Shown here piece by piece: positions 10,952 to 24,382 of a stretch of DNA of 64,000 nt; the first letter of the stretch is position 1; each line of letters opens with the position of its first letter. Source of the stretch: Hofstenia miamia (taxonomy: Eukaryota; Xenacoelomorpha; Acoela). The position numbers and the translations under genes were made by a program. Location of the stretch: the NCBI GenBank assembly GCA_004352715.1, contig SCFE01000093.1, forward strand, positions 1 through 64,000, given 5' to 3'. A model generated the notes under the pieces. The model saw only the letters and a program-made list of their open reading frames with translations. It was not told the origin of the DNA and made no database searches.

Positions 10952-11389
10952 CTGTTATGTTTCTTCAAAGCATTGCACTGAACCTCATCAACATTGGACA
11001 GCATTTGCTCAACACTTGCGCCAACAGTTGGAGTACAATGTTTCATCAAAAACTTGCAATTTTTTTAAATAAAGTGAGTGAAGCTCTTCCAGAATTATCA
11101 AAAGAATGTCAGGATATTCTAAATCTTTATAAAAGAGAGCATACTCAAGAAATGGATGAAGAACATGAGGTGCATACTGGAAGTTCACAAGAATTTGATG
11201 CACTTTCTCTCCATGATAAAAGAAAAAAACGAGCACAAAATTTAAAAGAACTACTCAAAAAGAGTTACAATCATGACTATACACATTTTTGTCAGCAACC
11301 TCAAGTAAAGATCTCTAATGATATGATGAAAGAAGATATTATTGGCTATATATCAAATTTAAGTGATTTCTTCAAGAATCAGAACTGTA
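10952..11389 (+). CDS. Unrecognised coding exon, cut by an assembly gap
   Basis: An open frame of about 145 residues from an acceptor-like TTTTAACAG (ends 10951) to the 1 kb gap at 11390. The sequence is helical and charged: near the start LNLINIGQHLLNTC, then FLNKVSEALPELSKECQDIL (about residues 36-55), an acidic EMDEEHEV, a basic DKRKKRAQ and LKELLKKS. Codon use and the lack of stops in AT-rich DNA argue for real coding sequence. The ATG at 10957 could be a start, but the acceptor fits an internal exon equally well. I do not recognise the family. The continuation after the gap is unknown, and the short frame at 12390-12465 cannot be shown to belong. The upstream 200 bp is duplicated before 10776. 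Confidence 0.6.
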
Positions 11390-12389
11390 NNNNNNNNNNN
11401 NNNNNNNNNNNNNNNNNNNNNNNNNNNNNNNNNNNNNNNNNNNNNNNNNNNNNNNNNNNNNNNNNNNNNNNNNNNNNNNNNNNNNNNNNNNNNNNNNNNN
11501 NNNNNNNNNNNNNNNNNNNNNNNNNNNNNNNNNNNNNNNNNNNNNNNNNNNNNNNNNNNNNNNNNNNNNNNNNNNNNNNNNNNNNNNNNNNNNNNNNNNN
11601 NNNNNNNNNNNNNNNNNNNNNNNNNNNNNNNNNNNNNNNNNNNNNNNNNNNNNNNNNNNNNNNNNNNNNNNNNNNNNNNNNNNNNNNNNNNNNNNNNNNN
11701 NNNNNNNNNNNNNNNNNNNNNNNNNNNNNNNNNNNNNNNNNNNNNNNNNNNNNNNNNNNNNNNNNNNNNNNNNNNNNNNNNNNNNNNNNNNNNNNNNNNN
11801 NNNNNNNNNNNNNNNNNNNNNNNNNNNNNNNNNNNNNNNNNNNNNNNNNNNNNNNNNNNNNNNNNNNNNNNNNNNNNNNNNNNNNNNNNNNNNNNNNNNN
11901 NNNNNNNNNNNNNNNNNNNNNNNNNNNNNNNNNNNNNNNNNNNNNNNNNNNNNNNNNNNNNNNNNNNNNNNNNNNNNNNNNNNNNNNNNNNNNNNNNNNN
12001 NNNNNNNNNNNNNNNNNNNNNNNNNNNNNNNNNNNNNNNNNNNNNNNNNNNNNNNNNNNNNNNNNNNNNNNNNNNNNNNNNNNNNNNNNNNNNNNNNNNN
12101 NNNNNNNNNNNNNNNNNNNNNNNNNNNNNNNNNNNNNNNNNNNNNNNNNNNNNNNNNNNNNNNNNNNNNNNNNNNNNNNNNNNNNNNNNNNNNNNNNNNN
12201 NNNNNNNNNNNNNNNNNNNNNNNNNNNNNNNNNNNNNNNNNNNNNNNNNNNNNNNNNNNNNNNNNNNNNNNNNNNNNNNNNNNNNNNNNNNNNNNNNNNN
12301 NNNNNNNNNNNNNNNNNNNNNNNNNNNNNNNNNNNNNNNNNNNNNNNNNNNNNNNNNNNNNNNNNNNNNNNNNNNNNNNNNNNNNNNNN
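11390..12389. other. Assembly gap (1,000 N)
   Basis: A run of exactly 1,000 N that interrupts the coding exon beginning at 10952. Confidence 0.99.
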
Positions 12390-13244
12390 AGACTACCTGC
12401 ATCCAATTATTCAGTGCAACGAGTGTAACGAAATCAAAAAATTTCAAAGTGATTTCTGTTTTTGATAAATATTTTCGATTTGTTAATACCAATACACTTT
12501 GAATCGATGAAATATCTGTGGAATGAAATTCAAGCCAGAAAATTTAGGGCTTTCAAGAAAAGAAAAAGCCAATGAATGCTAAATCTATTCCACATCCTAT
12601 CCTCAAATTCAACCCTAAGGCTGCCCTAACCATAACCGTAAACGTAAAACTAGTTGTGATTAAAGGAATTTTCGTGACTCGAATCTTCTGACCTTGAATT
12701 TTCTTAACTTCAATATTCTTATCTTGAATTTTCTAACCTGGATTATGAAATAAACTGTTTGGCACCATGATGAATTTTGAGAGAAATTCCATGTTCAGCA
12801 TTATTAACCGCATTCCAAAGCCCACATTTCTAGGTTTTTCTAAGGAATTTTGTTTTGGCAACATTCTACGACCCTGCATTATATGTAGCATTTATACGAA
12901 AATTAGTTATATTAATTACTGTTTGCGTTTACACTAGGTACACTGATATTGTCATTTTCCCGTAAAAAATACAGACCAACTGGAAACCAATTTTATAACT
13001 GAAAGCCTTTATAAAGATAGACTATTTGTATATTTATATCATTTACTTAAAAAAGTCTAAGCAATATAGATAAACTGAAAGTATTTGCTTTGATGATAAG
13101 GCTTTGGAATGACGATTTCTGCAAATTCTATGATGATTTTATTAAATTAAACCTAGTTTTTTGCAACCTTACAATAAAAATTAGCAATCATAATTCATCG
13201 CAATAAATTATAAACCATTCATTTTAGAATTCATTTAGTAAGCC
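12390..13244. other. No gene recognised; short tandem repeat inside
   Basis: A short frame to 12465 (stop) might be the end of the interrupted gene, without support. Around 12665-12740 a degenerate ~16 bp unit (CTTGAATTTTCT with AAC/GAC) is repeated about four times. The rest is AT-rich, with nothing identified. Confidence 0.4.
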
Positions 13245-13287
13245 ATGGCAGAGCAAATACCAGTTGTTGTAGACGAGAAAGTACAAC
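13245..13287 (+). pseudogene. Possible first coding exon interrupted by a hAT insertion
   Basis: ATG at 13245 opens a good-looking frame (MAEQIPVVVDEKVQ) after an acceptor-like TTCATTTAG. At 13288 a hAT-type MITE begins and its sequence introduces a stop at 13371-13373. Beyond the element the frame would continue in 13665-13703 up to a strong donor, ATT|GTAAGTAAG. The exon interpretation is inference. If right, the insertion disrupts this exon. Confidence 0.35.
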
Positions 13288-13656
13288 CAGAGATAAACAT
13301 GGCCCGGTCTTGGGCCGAACTATTTGAAAAATGGGCCGAAATATCCAAAATAATTTATTATTCGCAACAGTGAATGCAAACCAAACCTGATTCAGTGAAT
13401 ACCGTACATTTTGTAAACAATAAATAACACCTAGATTTAAAAATTTTACAGTAGTATCACATACTCCTCTAAAATTAATCCCTATTTTTGAACTTCAGTC
13501 TGTAGGTATTATCATGAGTTTCTAAAATACCAACTCAAAATTAAAAAAATAATGATTATTTTTTTTACCAAGGATCATATGATGGGCTTAAAGTGAGCCG
13601 AGTTGTTATTAATATGCCGGGTTTGAGCTAATGTCTTAGGCCCATGTCCATCTCTG
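13288..13656. mobile_element. hAT-type MITE with 8 bp target duplication
   Basis: Ends CAGAGATAAACATGG on the left and, as reverse complement, CAGAGATGGACATGG on the right. The 8 bp on either side are AGTACAAC (13280-13287) and AGTTCAAC (13657-13664), a 7/8 match expected of an aged hAT target duplication. The interior is rich in GGCC/GGGCC motifs near both ends and has no transposase. Confidence 0.75.
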
Positions 13657-13664
13657 AGTTCAAC

Positions 13665-14439
13665 AAGATCACACCTTTCACATTTTTCATAGAGTATCAT
13701 ATTGTAAGTAAGGAGAAACGATTTATCGATTCTATTTTATTTTTGTATATATTTTTAGTTTACCATTAAAGAGTCATTAAAAACAGTGAAAAAATACTGA
13801 TTTAACAATTGCTTATTCTTGAAGGTAATTTATAAGAATAATTTTGCATAATTATAAAAATTTACTTTTTATTATGCTAATCTCAAATCAAACATAAATG
13901 TCACTGGAGAATTAGATAGAACTTAATTTTGAAACATTAAATTTTCAATCAAACTAGATTAACAAGTCTGATTTTTCATTCAATTTCAGATGATTTTATT
14001 ATTTTAGAAACATTTTTCTTTATAAAATTCAAAACTTTGCAACTGTGAAACTATGTTAAGGAATTTATAAATAAAAACAATTTATATAGCAAATATATTG
14101 GGCTAATAATATCTAAATTTTTATTCATTTCTCATCTATTGTAGTATTGCATACCAAAATATTTAATTGTTTACTGCTTGCAATCTCATTTAAAGTGAAG
14201 GATTAAAACACTTGTGCAATTTATTTAATGAGTTTAAATTGCTATTTTCAACTATCAATTTCGGTGCGATGTGTTATAATTTATAGTGCCATTGAATGCA
14301 AACATCGAAATTGAATGTACTGTGCTAAACAAAACGATATCTGGCAAAGTGAATTTGAGTTATTAATGTCATTAGACGCATTGTAATGAATTGAATAATG
14401 TTCTATGTGTTGTTATCGCAACAATTGTGATTAGAAAAC
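13665..14439. other. Region upstream of the 14440 exon, no feature recognised
   Basis: AT-rich. It would contain the promoter and 5' untranslated region of the transcript starting with the 14440 exon, but no core promoter element stands out. Confidence 0.4.
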
Positions 14440-14718
14440 ATGGCGGCACGCTCAGAATCACAAAATAACACTAGTTTAATACCAGACTCTTTGAATCAAC
14501 CATCAAAACCTCTACGCAGTCGTTTGCCATCAGAAGCCATTCTCAATGCATATAGCCCTCAGCACTCGAGTAGATCAGCAAGAAAGAGTTATGGTATGAG
14601 ATCAAACAATGATTATGTGGAGAAGTTATCCAATAGAACACGTACCCCAATTTCCCGAGCTAGTTCAGTAAGTCACAGAAGCGATGCTTCAAGGGTTTCT
14701 AGTGGCTTTCATATAAAG
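14440..14718 (+). CDS. Candidate first exon 1 of the 14-27 kb gene
   Basis: 93 codons in phase 0, from AAACATGG (a good start context) to the strong donor AAG|GTGAGC. The product is polar, with many Ser, Arg and Asn (for example PISRASSVSHRSDASRVSSG), which suggests a disordered, possibly phosphorylated N terminus. It shows no clear similarity to the other two candidate first exons. A further exon could be hidden in the gap at 15004-15342. Confidence 0.75.
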
Positions 14719-14959
14719 GTGAGCTATAATATTTACATGACGATGTTCATAATTTTTCAAAATAAAGTAATATTTGGAAATATAAAAAGAATTTAGCGAA
14801 TCTTTGTAATTAGAGTAAAAAATAAGATATTGCAGAAAATAATAAGCACAAAACGAAAAACTACATACTATTTACAAAATAATTATTATATTGTAACTTC
14901 GACGGTATTAGTCTCAGCAAATCTTTATAATTTAGAGAACATCCATTATATATAGGGGC

Positions 14960-14990
<31 letters not shown>

Positions 14991-17900
14991 GAGCAATACT
15001 CATNNNNNNNNNNNNNNNNNNNNNNNNNNNNNNNNNNNNNNNNNNNNNNNNNNNNNNNNNNNNNNNNNNNNNNNNNNNNNNNNNNNNNNNNNNNNNNNNN
15101 NNNNNNNNNNNNNNNNNNNNNNNNNNNNNNNNNNNNNNNNNNNNNNNNNNNNNNNNNNNNNNNNNNNNNNNNNNNNNNNNNNNNNNNNNNNNNNNNNNNN
15201 NNNNNNNNNNNNNNNNNNNNNNNNNNNNNNNNNNNNNNNNNNNNNNNNNNNNNNNNNNNNNNNNNNNNNNNNNNNNNNNNNNNNNNNNNNNNNNNNNNNN
15301 NNNNNNNNNNNNNNNNNNNNNNNNNNNNNNNNNNNNNNNNNNGTCTGAATTTAAATCTTAGTTGTAGGCTGTTGTGTCATTAATTATATGATAGTATAAT
15401 ATATGAGAGATTTACTACTTCCTTTAAATTATTTCTTTGTAAAAATCGTGATAAATTATTGGATACTTTGAACATTTTATAGCTCAATATTTTATGAACA
15501 AATTATTTTAACAGTTAGTGCTTCATTAATAAATGTCTGTTGAAGTTAAAAATTGCTTTCAGTGCATAAACTAGTGTCCATTTGCACTCTTCCTAGATTT
15601 ATAAATTAAGAGCATTAAGAGATAAACACCGAAATTCCTTTTAAATATTTTATTGTTTAACCATTAACACTAGTTTAAATTTAGCTTGCATATTTTATAA
15701 TACATAAAATGCGTATTTGTGTAACATTGTTTTCTTAAGCAGAGACAAGTGGAATACATTCCCAGAAGAAAAGAAATTTGTAGGCATAGGTGATATTACC
15801 TCAAATTAGGCATTTGAATATTACTCAAGAACTTTATTCTATTCTATATAAAATTCTAACACATACCACTATAAGTCATGCTAAAAAAATATGAAATGCT
15901 ATTAAATAACTAATCAAGAAATTTTTATAAACTCTACTCTTCAATCTAATATGAAGAAGTTTGTAATGCCAAATTCATATTTCATATTACAATTTGGTTT
16001 AATTCTAGTATATATCACATTTACAATATTTTAAAGTTGTTAGAAATTTTTGAAATTAACAAATTTTAGGACCATCTGCATGCTAAGGCTTGTCTTAAAT
16101 AAAAGCAGTCAAAGCATGTGTTGGAAATACTCACTGTACATAAAATATTTCCAAAAATCAATACTCAAGTCACTTAATCAATAATGTCATTAATAATGAA
16201 TACTGGTAAACTTTTTAATAAAATGTAAGTCAAAACCATATTTACCTATCAATCGACTTGAACGCGTTGTAAACAGATTAGTGCTAAAATACTATTCAAC
16301 TTAGGATGTGAGCATCTAATTAAATTAATTTAAAGGATTTTATCTAATCAATGATATAAATTGAAGTATTGGTGAACAAAGACGATGAGGTTAGATGCAT
16401 TCATATTTCATTAAGAATGGGAGAGAGATGATTACACTTTCAAGAGAATAATTAATTTCTGGAAATCTTTTTTAATATTTAATGAGTTTTACAGTATTCT
16501 ACAAATCTCCATAGCAAAGTGAACGCACCTGTAAATTTTCTCATAGTCAACTGAATAAAAATGAGACCTTCGGATCCTAATATGATAAGTCATGGAAACC
16601 TCAGAAATGTTAAAAGTTCTGTCGCACATAACGGTAGTTTTCTCTCTTTCATGGATGATTATAAACCCGGTGAACTTTCCCGAAGTTGGGGCGGAAGTTT
16701 TCGAAGAGCTGCAACACCGCCAAAAGAAAGAAGATATCACACAACTTTAAAAAGTCTTTGGCAGATTCCCAATATCAGAACAAGTTACTCTACCATTCCA
16801 GTTAAAAATAAAGGTGTTAATGAAGACGTAGTGCTAGAAGCTATAAAAAGCTTACACCCGGTAACCATTTCTGGTAAATATTGGTATATCTTGTCAAAAA
16901 ATTATTTGCATTAATCGGGCATAGTAGAGTTTTCCCAAATAATTTTCATATAATATTTTACTATTTATAAATGAATAGTAGTAGTTTAGCACTTAATATA
17001 GCAATAACATGTCAATCAAAATTGAAAGAATTATATTTTGCATATTGCTACCCGTCATTTAATGGAGATTTATTCATTTATTTGAAAAATTAATCCTTAT
17101 GTAAAAAAAACTATTTCATTGCAATTTTTTATTCATTTGAATTTCATTCGAAACTCTATTACATTATATTAATCCTATTGATATTGAAATATATCTGTTA
17201 ATGCATTTTGCATTTTTTGAATGCAAAAGTTACAAAAAATTTATTTTCTGATTTTGAACTTTAGTGACTGAAATATTATCAGTTGTAACCCGGGGTTATT
17301 CACCTATTAAAGCAGACAAAATACTAATTTTACAGTTCATTAAATATATTAGTTGTATTTTATAAGGTGAACACTAAATTTTGAAAAAAATATTAGAAAC
17401 AGTTTTAATTATCAGCTAAAAATGATTCCATCTAGAATTTGTCACAAGCTTAAAGACAAAATGTATGCTTTAGATATTAAAATCAACAATGCTTTTTACC
17501 ATCTCCCATATCACAGAAAACTTAAAAATAGATACATATCTACAATATAAATATTACTTAAAATGGAAAACGTTAAGAAAATTATTTTATAGAGACTTTT
17601 TATAGAGTCTATTTTGCATTAAATAACTATCCTCTGAAATATTACTGATAAAGTCATTTACTCTATTGATTTTTCTAAGAAGTATCAACCTTATAAGCAA
17701 GGTAAAACGATACTAAACTGAAGATATCTTTCTCAAACGTTCCAAAAATTTGGATCTTTAAAGCGGAAAGTGATGTATGTTATTTAAAATTCATTCGTGG
17801 AAGACACTTGGTTTTGGTTACAGACGCATGATATCGTTTTCCTATGTGGTTGAACACCCATTTATTGCATTGCGCCAATAATGAATAAATAAATTTTCCA

Positions 17901-20900
17901 GATTTCAACCTCTCTGTTCTTACGAGGATGTGATATTTTATACCATTAATTTTTTTCAAAATGCTTTCAAAAGAAAATTAATAATTTGCACATTTGCTGA
18001 ATCGCTAAAAAATTTCTTTTGAATTAGTCTTGACCAAATCTTAAATGATTGATGAATTTCTCCAACTTGAATTAATAAAATATATGCAGATTTGGGAAAT
18101 CGTAATTGTTAATAAAAGTCTGTGTTAGTCGGATTGAATATGAACGTCGTCGATTGCCATAACAACCGCTTAAAGCAACTGACAAACTATATCTAAACAA
18201 AATATCAATTATGAATTAATTGCAACCAGTCGAAGACCATTGGCTGGAAATTTATCACCTGTGGAATCACAGCTATAACAATTCTGACGTGGGTGTGCTA
18301 CAAGCATGACGATTTACTTTGACGGGAATATGAGAAGTCATGGTGCCGACAACAACATAAGGCACAGTCTAACTTTTAACGGGGGCATATTATCCTACAT
18401 CTATGACAAGCCAGCGCCACTGTGCACAAGAAGCGCTCGATTGATTACATCAGCGCCCGTTCGCCCGACGAAGAAGCTCAACTTCGTGGACAATGAAACC
18501 GAAAATGAATCGAAAGAGAAACTTGAGAAAAGCAACCAAGACAAGGTTTCAGAATTAAATTCATAATAGCTTTTATTCGATTCTAGATTCTAGAAATTTA
18601 CTAGGATTATTGTATGTGATGGTCCTCAATTTCTTAATCCATATATCGTATTAATATGATGCATCATTCTTAGGATTGGTGTCTATTAACCCATTTCTAA
18701 TCAGTTTTGATAACGAGGATTTATATTCAACTTTTTGTAATGCCCTATTTAGACTGAAGATGTTGAAGCTCTAAAAGGAATCGTTCGCGATGCAGTTAAG
18801 GAATATTTTGACGGAGTTGTACCGGAAGTACAACAAGGTAGGCATTCCTGATATATGAATTTGAAATATTCCATACTAATGTGCTATCACTTAAATTTAT
18901 TTGTCTAAATTTACACTTGTATATCTTATGCATTCATTTTTGAAACAATATAAGTTGTAATAACTAAAAAGACATGCAGAGATTATATGTATATATATAT
19001 ATATATNAAAAATGATTCCATCTAGAATTTGTCACAAGCTTAAAGACAAAATGTATGCTTTAGATATTAAAATCAACAATGCTTTTTACCATCTCCCATA
19101 TCACAGAAAACTGAAAACTTAAAAATAGATACATATCTACAATAAATATTACTTAAAATGGAAAACGTTAAGGAAATTATTTTATAGAGACTTTTTATAG
19201 AGTCTATTTTGCATTAAATAACTATCCTCTGAAATATTACTGATAAAGTCATTTCCTCTATTGATTTTTCTAGGAAGTATCAACCTTATAAGCAAGGTAA
19301 AACGATACTAAACTGAAGATATCTTTCTCAAACGTTCCAAAAATTTGGATCTTTAAAGCGGAAAGTGATGTATGTTATTCAAAATTCATTCGTGGAAGAC
19401 ACTTGGTTTTGGTTACAGACGCATGATATCGTTTTCCGATGTGGTTGAACACCCATTTATTGCATTGTGCCAATAATGAATAAATAAATTTTCCAGGTTT
19501 CAACCTCTCTGTTTTTAGGAGGATGTGATATTTTATATCATTAATATTTTTCAAAATGCTTTCAAAAGAAAATTAATAATTTGCACATTTGCTGAATCGC
19601 TAAAAAATTTCTTTTGAATTAGTCTTGACCAAATCTTAAATGATTGATGAATTTCTCCAACTTGAATTAATAAAATATATGCAGATTTGGGAAATCGTAA
19701 TTGTTAATAAAAGTCTGTGTTAGTCGGATTGAATATGAACGTCGTCGATTGCCATAACAACCGCTTAAAGCAACTGACAAACTATATCTAAACAAAATAT
19801 CAATTATGAATTAATTGCAACCAGTCGAAGACCATTGGCTGGAAATTTATCACCTGTGGAATCACAGCTATAACAATTCTGACGTGGGTGTGCTACAAGC
19901 ATGACGATTTACTTTGACGGGAATATGAGAAGTCATGGTGCCGACAACAACATAAGGCACAGTCTAACTTTTAACGGGGGCATATTATCCTACATCTATG
20001 ACAAGCCAGCGCCACTGTGCACAAGAAGCGCTCGATTGATTACATCAGCGCCCGTTCGCCCGACGAAGAAGCTCAACTTCGTGGACAATGAAACCGAAAA
20101 TGAATCGAAAGAGAAACTTGAGAAAAGCAACCAAGACAAGGTTTCAGAATTAAATTCATAATAGTTTTTATTCGATGCTAGTTCTAGAAATTTACTAGGA
20201 TTATTGTATGTGATGGTCCTCAATTTCTTAATCCATATATCGTATTAATATGATGCATCATTCTTAGGATTGGTGTCTATTAACCCATTTCTAATCAGTT
20301 TTGATAACGAGGATTTATATTCAACTTTTTGTAATGCCCTATTTAGACTGAAGATGTTGAAGCTCTAAAAGGAATCGTTCGCGATGCAGTTAAGGAATAT
20401 TTTGACGGAGTTGTACCGGAAGTACAACAAGGTAGGCATTCCTGATATATGAATTTGAAATATTCCATACTAATGTGCTATCACTTAAATTTATTTGTCT
20501 AAATTTACACTTGTATATCTTATGCATTCATTTTTGAAACAATATAAGTTGTAATAACTAAAAAGACATGCAGTGATCACTGCAAAACTGTAAGAGGATC
20601 ATATTTAACTTTAACAAACAGCTTCTTTATGCAGGCTAATTAAATATAATAATGGACTTAAACCTAAATTTTATTCTACGTAAATTTCGCGTTAAGGTTA
20701 TTGTTAACTTAGAGGGTAAGCATGATTAAGAAACTGTGAAATTTTTCCAACAAGCCTTACATAAATATCTATGCTTGCAATGAAATTTACAAGCCATTAT
20801 ACCTCTTTTAAATGAATATTCATAAATTAAAAATATAAGGAAACCATTTATCACTAAGTGAATTAAAAATTTAGCCGATGCGGACGTTGGCAGTGAGATC

Positions 20901-23900
20901 TGTCAGAATGAAGATTCGGTTTGGGTTACAGTAAGTAAAGACGCCAATGGATCACAGCTACCATATGTAAACGACATTTTAAATGAAGAACATCCGAAAC
21001 TGCAACGAAGTAAGAGCGAAACGACATTTCAGGTATTATAGATTTAGACAAGTTAACATTAACAACCATAAAATGTTAAATGGAAAAATCGTAATAAATT
21101 ATTATATTTATCGACAACTGATCAACCCTATTTGTATCGGTATTCTGCCGAGCCCTGGGCTAAAGATTTATTTTTGATTGGGTTAAAAACGTATCCATGA
21201 ACATTGCTTTAAATTTCCCATAATAAATTATTCGAAAGATGTATGAGTGCGGGTTGGATTCTAATATATTTGAAGAGAAGTGTGGGCGAAATCCAAATCA
21301 AAATATAGATAAGGTAGTTGGTTGTGTTCAGTGGCTTCACTGAACATTTTCGGGTTCGGTGCAAGATATCCATTTTATATATTAAATATCTCATGCTTGT
21401 TATTCTGCATAGTAGATACTACTTATTATTTTGTACATATAGTGTACATATGTAAGTATATCTATATTTTTATAATTACTTTATTGTTTTAGTATATTGG
21501 TACCCTAAAAAGCACAAAATTCCAAACTTGGGGCCCTAAACTTGTTTAAAATTGCTTCTAATAAACGTTGCTTCTATTTTTGGAGACTAATTTTTTTGGA
21601 GTTTGGGGACCACTGGTTGGGTTGGATTCCAAAATCAGCACTCATATCAACTTTTATCGTCACATAGACATTTGACTTCAGTATATATACTATATTAAAC
21701 TGATTGAATTGAAATTTACTATTTATATTTAATTATACAGTTTGAATTTTTCTATATCAAATTTCTAAATGCTATTTTCAATTTATGTATATTTAGCTTT
21801 AAACCGTTTCAAGCTTTTAAAGTCGCTTCTGAACCTTAGTGTATACCAATTTAAGTGGCTATTGAATGCCACTGTAAAACAATCGAATGTCAGGATATCC
21901 TTAATAGAAGAACAATTAAATCTTCAAAGGCAGTGCTATAAAGTGTTGTTGGATTTTAAATTTTAAGAGACATGAAACAACAGAGTTACCATAAATGGAT
22001 TTAATAGTGTTTCATATAAAACCTATTTATACAAAATTAATTACTAACATATATATTTCTGACTCTAAGTAAATGATTATAAAATAAGTGTTCCAGCACT
22101 TTTACTTAGCAGTACTTGAATTTTATATTTCAAATGTTACTAGTGCAAATGAACGGTTTGATAATACCTTAAAGATTAAAAACAACTTAAAGCATCCATA
22201 GAAAACAACTTCCTCATCTTAGTCATGATTTAAGTCCTAGTACTAAATTGTATATGGTAGTCTACGCTTAACATTTCTTAGTATAATCTCTATAAATATA
22301 ACAATTCAATTATTTGAAGACATAATAATAGTATTTGGAGAATTAGCAATCATCTGTATACTTATGGGTACGGGCAAATCCTAAATTATTTTAAAAATTA
22401 AAAATTAATTCAAAATCCTATTTATTTAAGCACACCACAAAATTCTAAATGACTTTTAAAATATAATGGTTTATAAAACTAGATTTTTGTGAAAGATTTT
22501 CGAATGGAAAGTTATTAATTTTATACTAAAAGGTGATTTCACTTAGCACTGTTAAATTTTGTTTAAATATATAATATAAGAAATCATAACTGAAGAAGTT
22601 GGAACCACTGACTATCTATTTTTAAAAAATTTTTTCAGTGATTATAAGGCCTTTGAAATATTCTATGTGGCTTGATTGCTATAGTTTTTTTTTCACTTTG
22701 GACAAATTCATACTAATGAAATGAGCAATTGATATAAAGTCGGCGAAACCTATGTGAGAATATTATCACATATTTATTGGTGCAGACAATGAGATGGACT
22801 GAAACAAAATTTAATGGAATCACGTGTACACATGAGCCGGAGATCAATACGGTCTACTTGCGCAGAACTCTACATGATCTGACAGTCATAGAATGCAAGT
22901 CGACGCGTATATTCAACTTAATATATTCTAGGGTTATAGGTATGATTCGCGAGCACATCATTAAACCTGTCTAATTTCTACTGAAGCTAAAAGCCTGTGA
23001 TATTATGAACCTTACCGTAGCCACGGCCTACTAAAATCAGATTCTAGTAAGCCGTGCCTTAGCACACGATATTTCGATGTTGGACAGTGATATGATAAAA
23101 TTTAAGCACATTTAACATCGATAGTCTAGCTAAAGTTGTTCGCTTGACTTGTTGTGAGTCTTAAATATATGTTCATAGCAAATTTATTACAGTGTGGAAA
23201 TCACTTAAGTTGTTAATAAAGATTTTATTTAGAGACACAAAAGACAACAATGGAAAAATGACAAAAATTTTGACGAAAAACTGCAAACGTGGTTATCAAA
23301 GGCAAATGAACATGGTATGTCAATTCATAATTTTAGTAGTGGTACAGGCTGTAATTCACATAAGCTCAATTCCGGCCATTAATAATTTAACCCGGTATCA
23401 GGCGATTTAAATACTTTGCAAGTTTCACTCGTGCATCTGGATTCTACAACTACAAAGAGTGGCTATTAAATTTATATAAGCCGAATCTCTCATAAAACCT
23501 CCATTACATATGTTTTCCAACAATAATCGCAAATTCACCATCTAATATACAATCCAAAAATTTCGAATTGTAGTTCAATACATCTAGTCAATTGTAATAA
23601 TTGCAAAGCAATTAGGTATCATACATTAAAATATTGCAAGTAGTTTTATATATATATATATATTATGGAATGTTCTAATGTGGTTGAAATTATATGTATA
23701 CAATCGTTTTAAATTTGTCAATATCAATGCAAACAATTCTACTTGTAGTAAAATGTTGTCTTGCGTTCCACAAGGAACCATTTTGGGGCCTGTGATTTTT
23801 ATTATTTATAATTTCTCTATCAGTTATTTTCATATGTCACTCGACTATGACCATCATATCTATGCGGACGATACCCAGATTTATATGATTTTTATGAAAA

Positions 23901-24349
23901 GTGATACTCAATATTAACTCTATCATTGAGAAAATTGCAAACTTTTTAACAGTAATTTTTCAGCGTCGTAAAAAATCAAAGACTAAAATTATGTTTATTG
24001 GTACTCACCCAACTGAAACTGTCTCTCCAATTAATCTTGAGAAAACATTAAATATTCTAGGATGTTTGTTCGAATCAGATCTATCAATGAAGTTTCAAAT
24101 TAGCTCTATTATTAGAACTTGTAACTAGTATATTAGTTCAATCTCAAAGATTCGTAAATTTCTAGCAATTACTCAAGCGAAGATACTAATACAACAACTG
24201 GTTATTGGAAATTAGACATCTATTCCAAATGAGAATGTAAATATATTTTGGATGAAATGAATTATTCTGGCTTTCCATAAAAAAGGTGCTGAATGCTATG
24301 AAAAATAGCAAACTGCAGATGTTGGATATAAATCTCGTAGCATCTAGCT

Positions 24350-24382
<33 letters not shown>

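Larger units (their letters stand above)
17418..18979. repeat. 1.6 kb segment, copy 1 (repeated after the N at 19007)
   Basis: Nearly identical to 19008-20574. Differences are scattered substitutions and small indels in non-coding parts (for example AATATAAATATT versus AATAAATATT), while the two exons inside are unchanged at protein level. This looks like allelic divergence and suggests a retained haplotype copy. Confidence 0.9.
19008..20574. repeat. 1.6 kb segment, copy 2
   Basis: Second copy of 17418-18979. Unlike copy 1, which ends in a (TA)n tract at the N, this copy continues into unique sequence leading to the next exon at 20875. The final gene model should probably use only one of the two. 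Confidence 0.9.

Noticed and set aside
11359-12502. Several 340-380-residue frames on both strands
   Set aside because: They exist only because the 1,000-N gap contains no stops. Only the plus-strand exon before the gap has coding character.
12590-12660. Telomere-like repeat (CCCTAA, CCATAACC)
   Set aside because: Only a few imperfect units; no real array.
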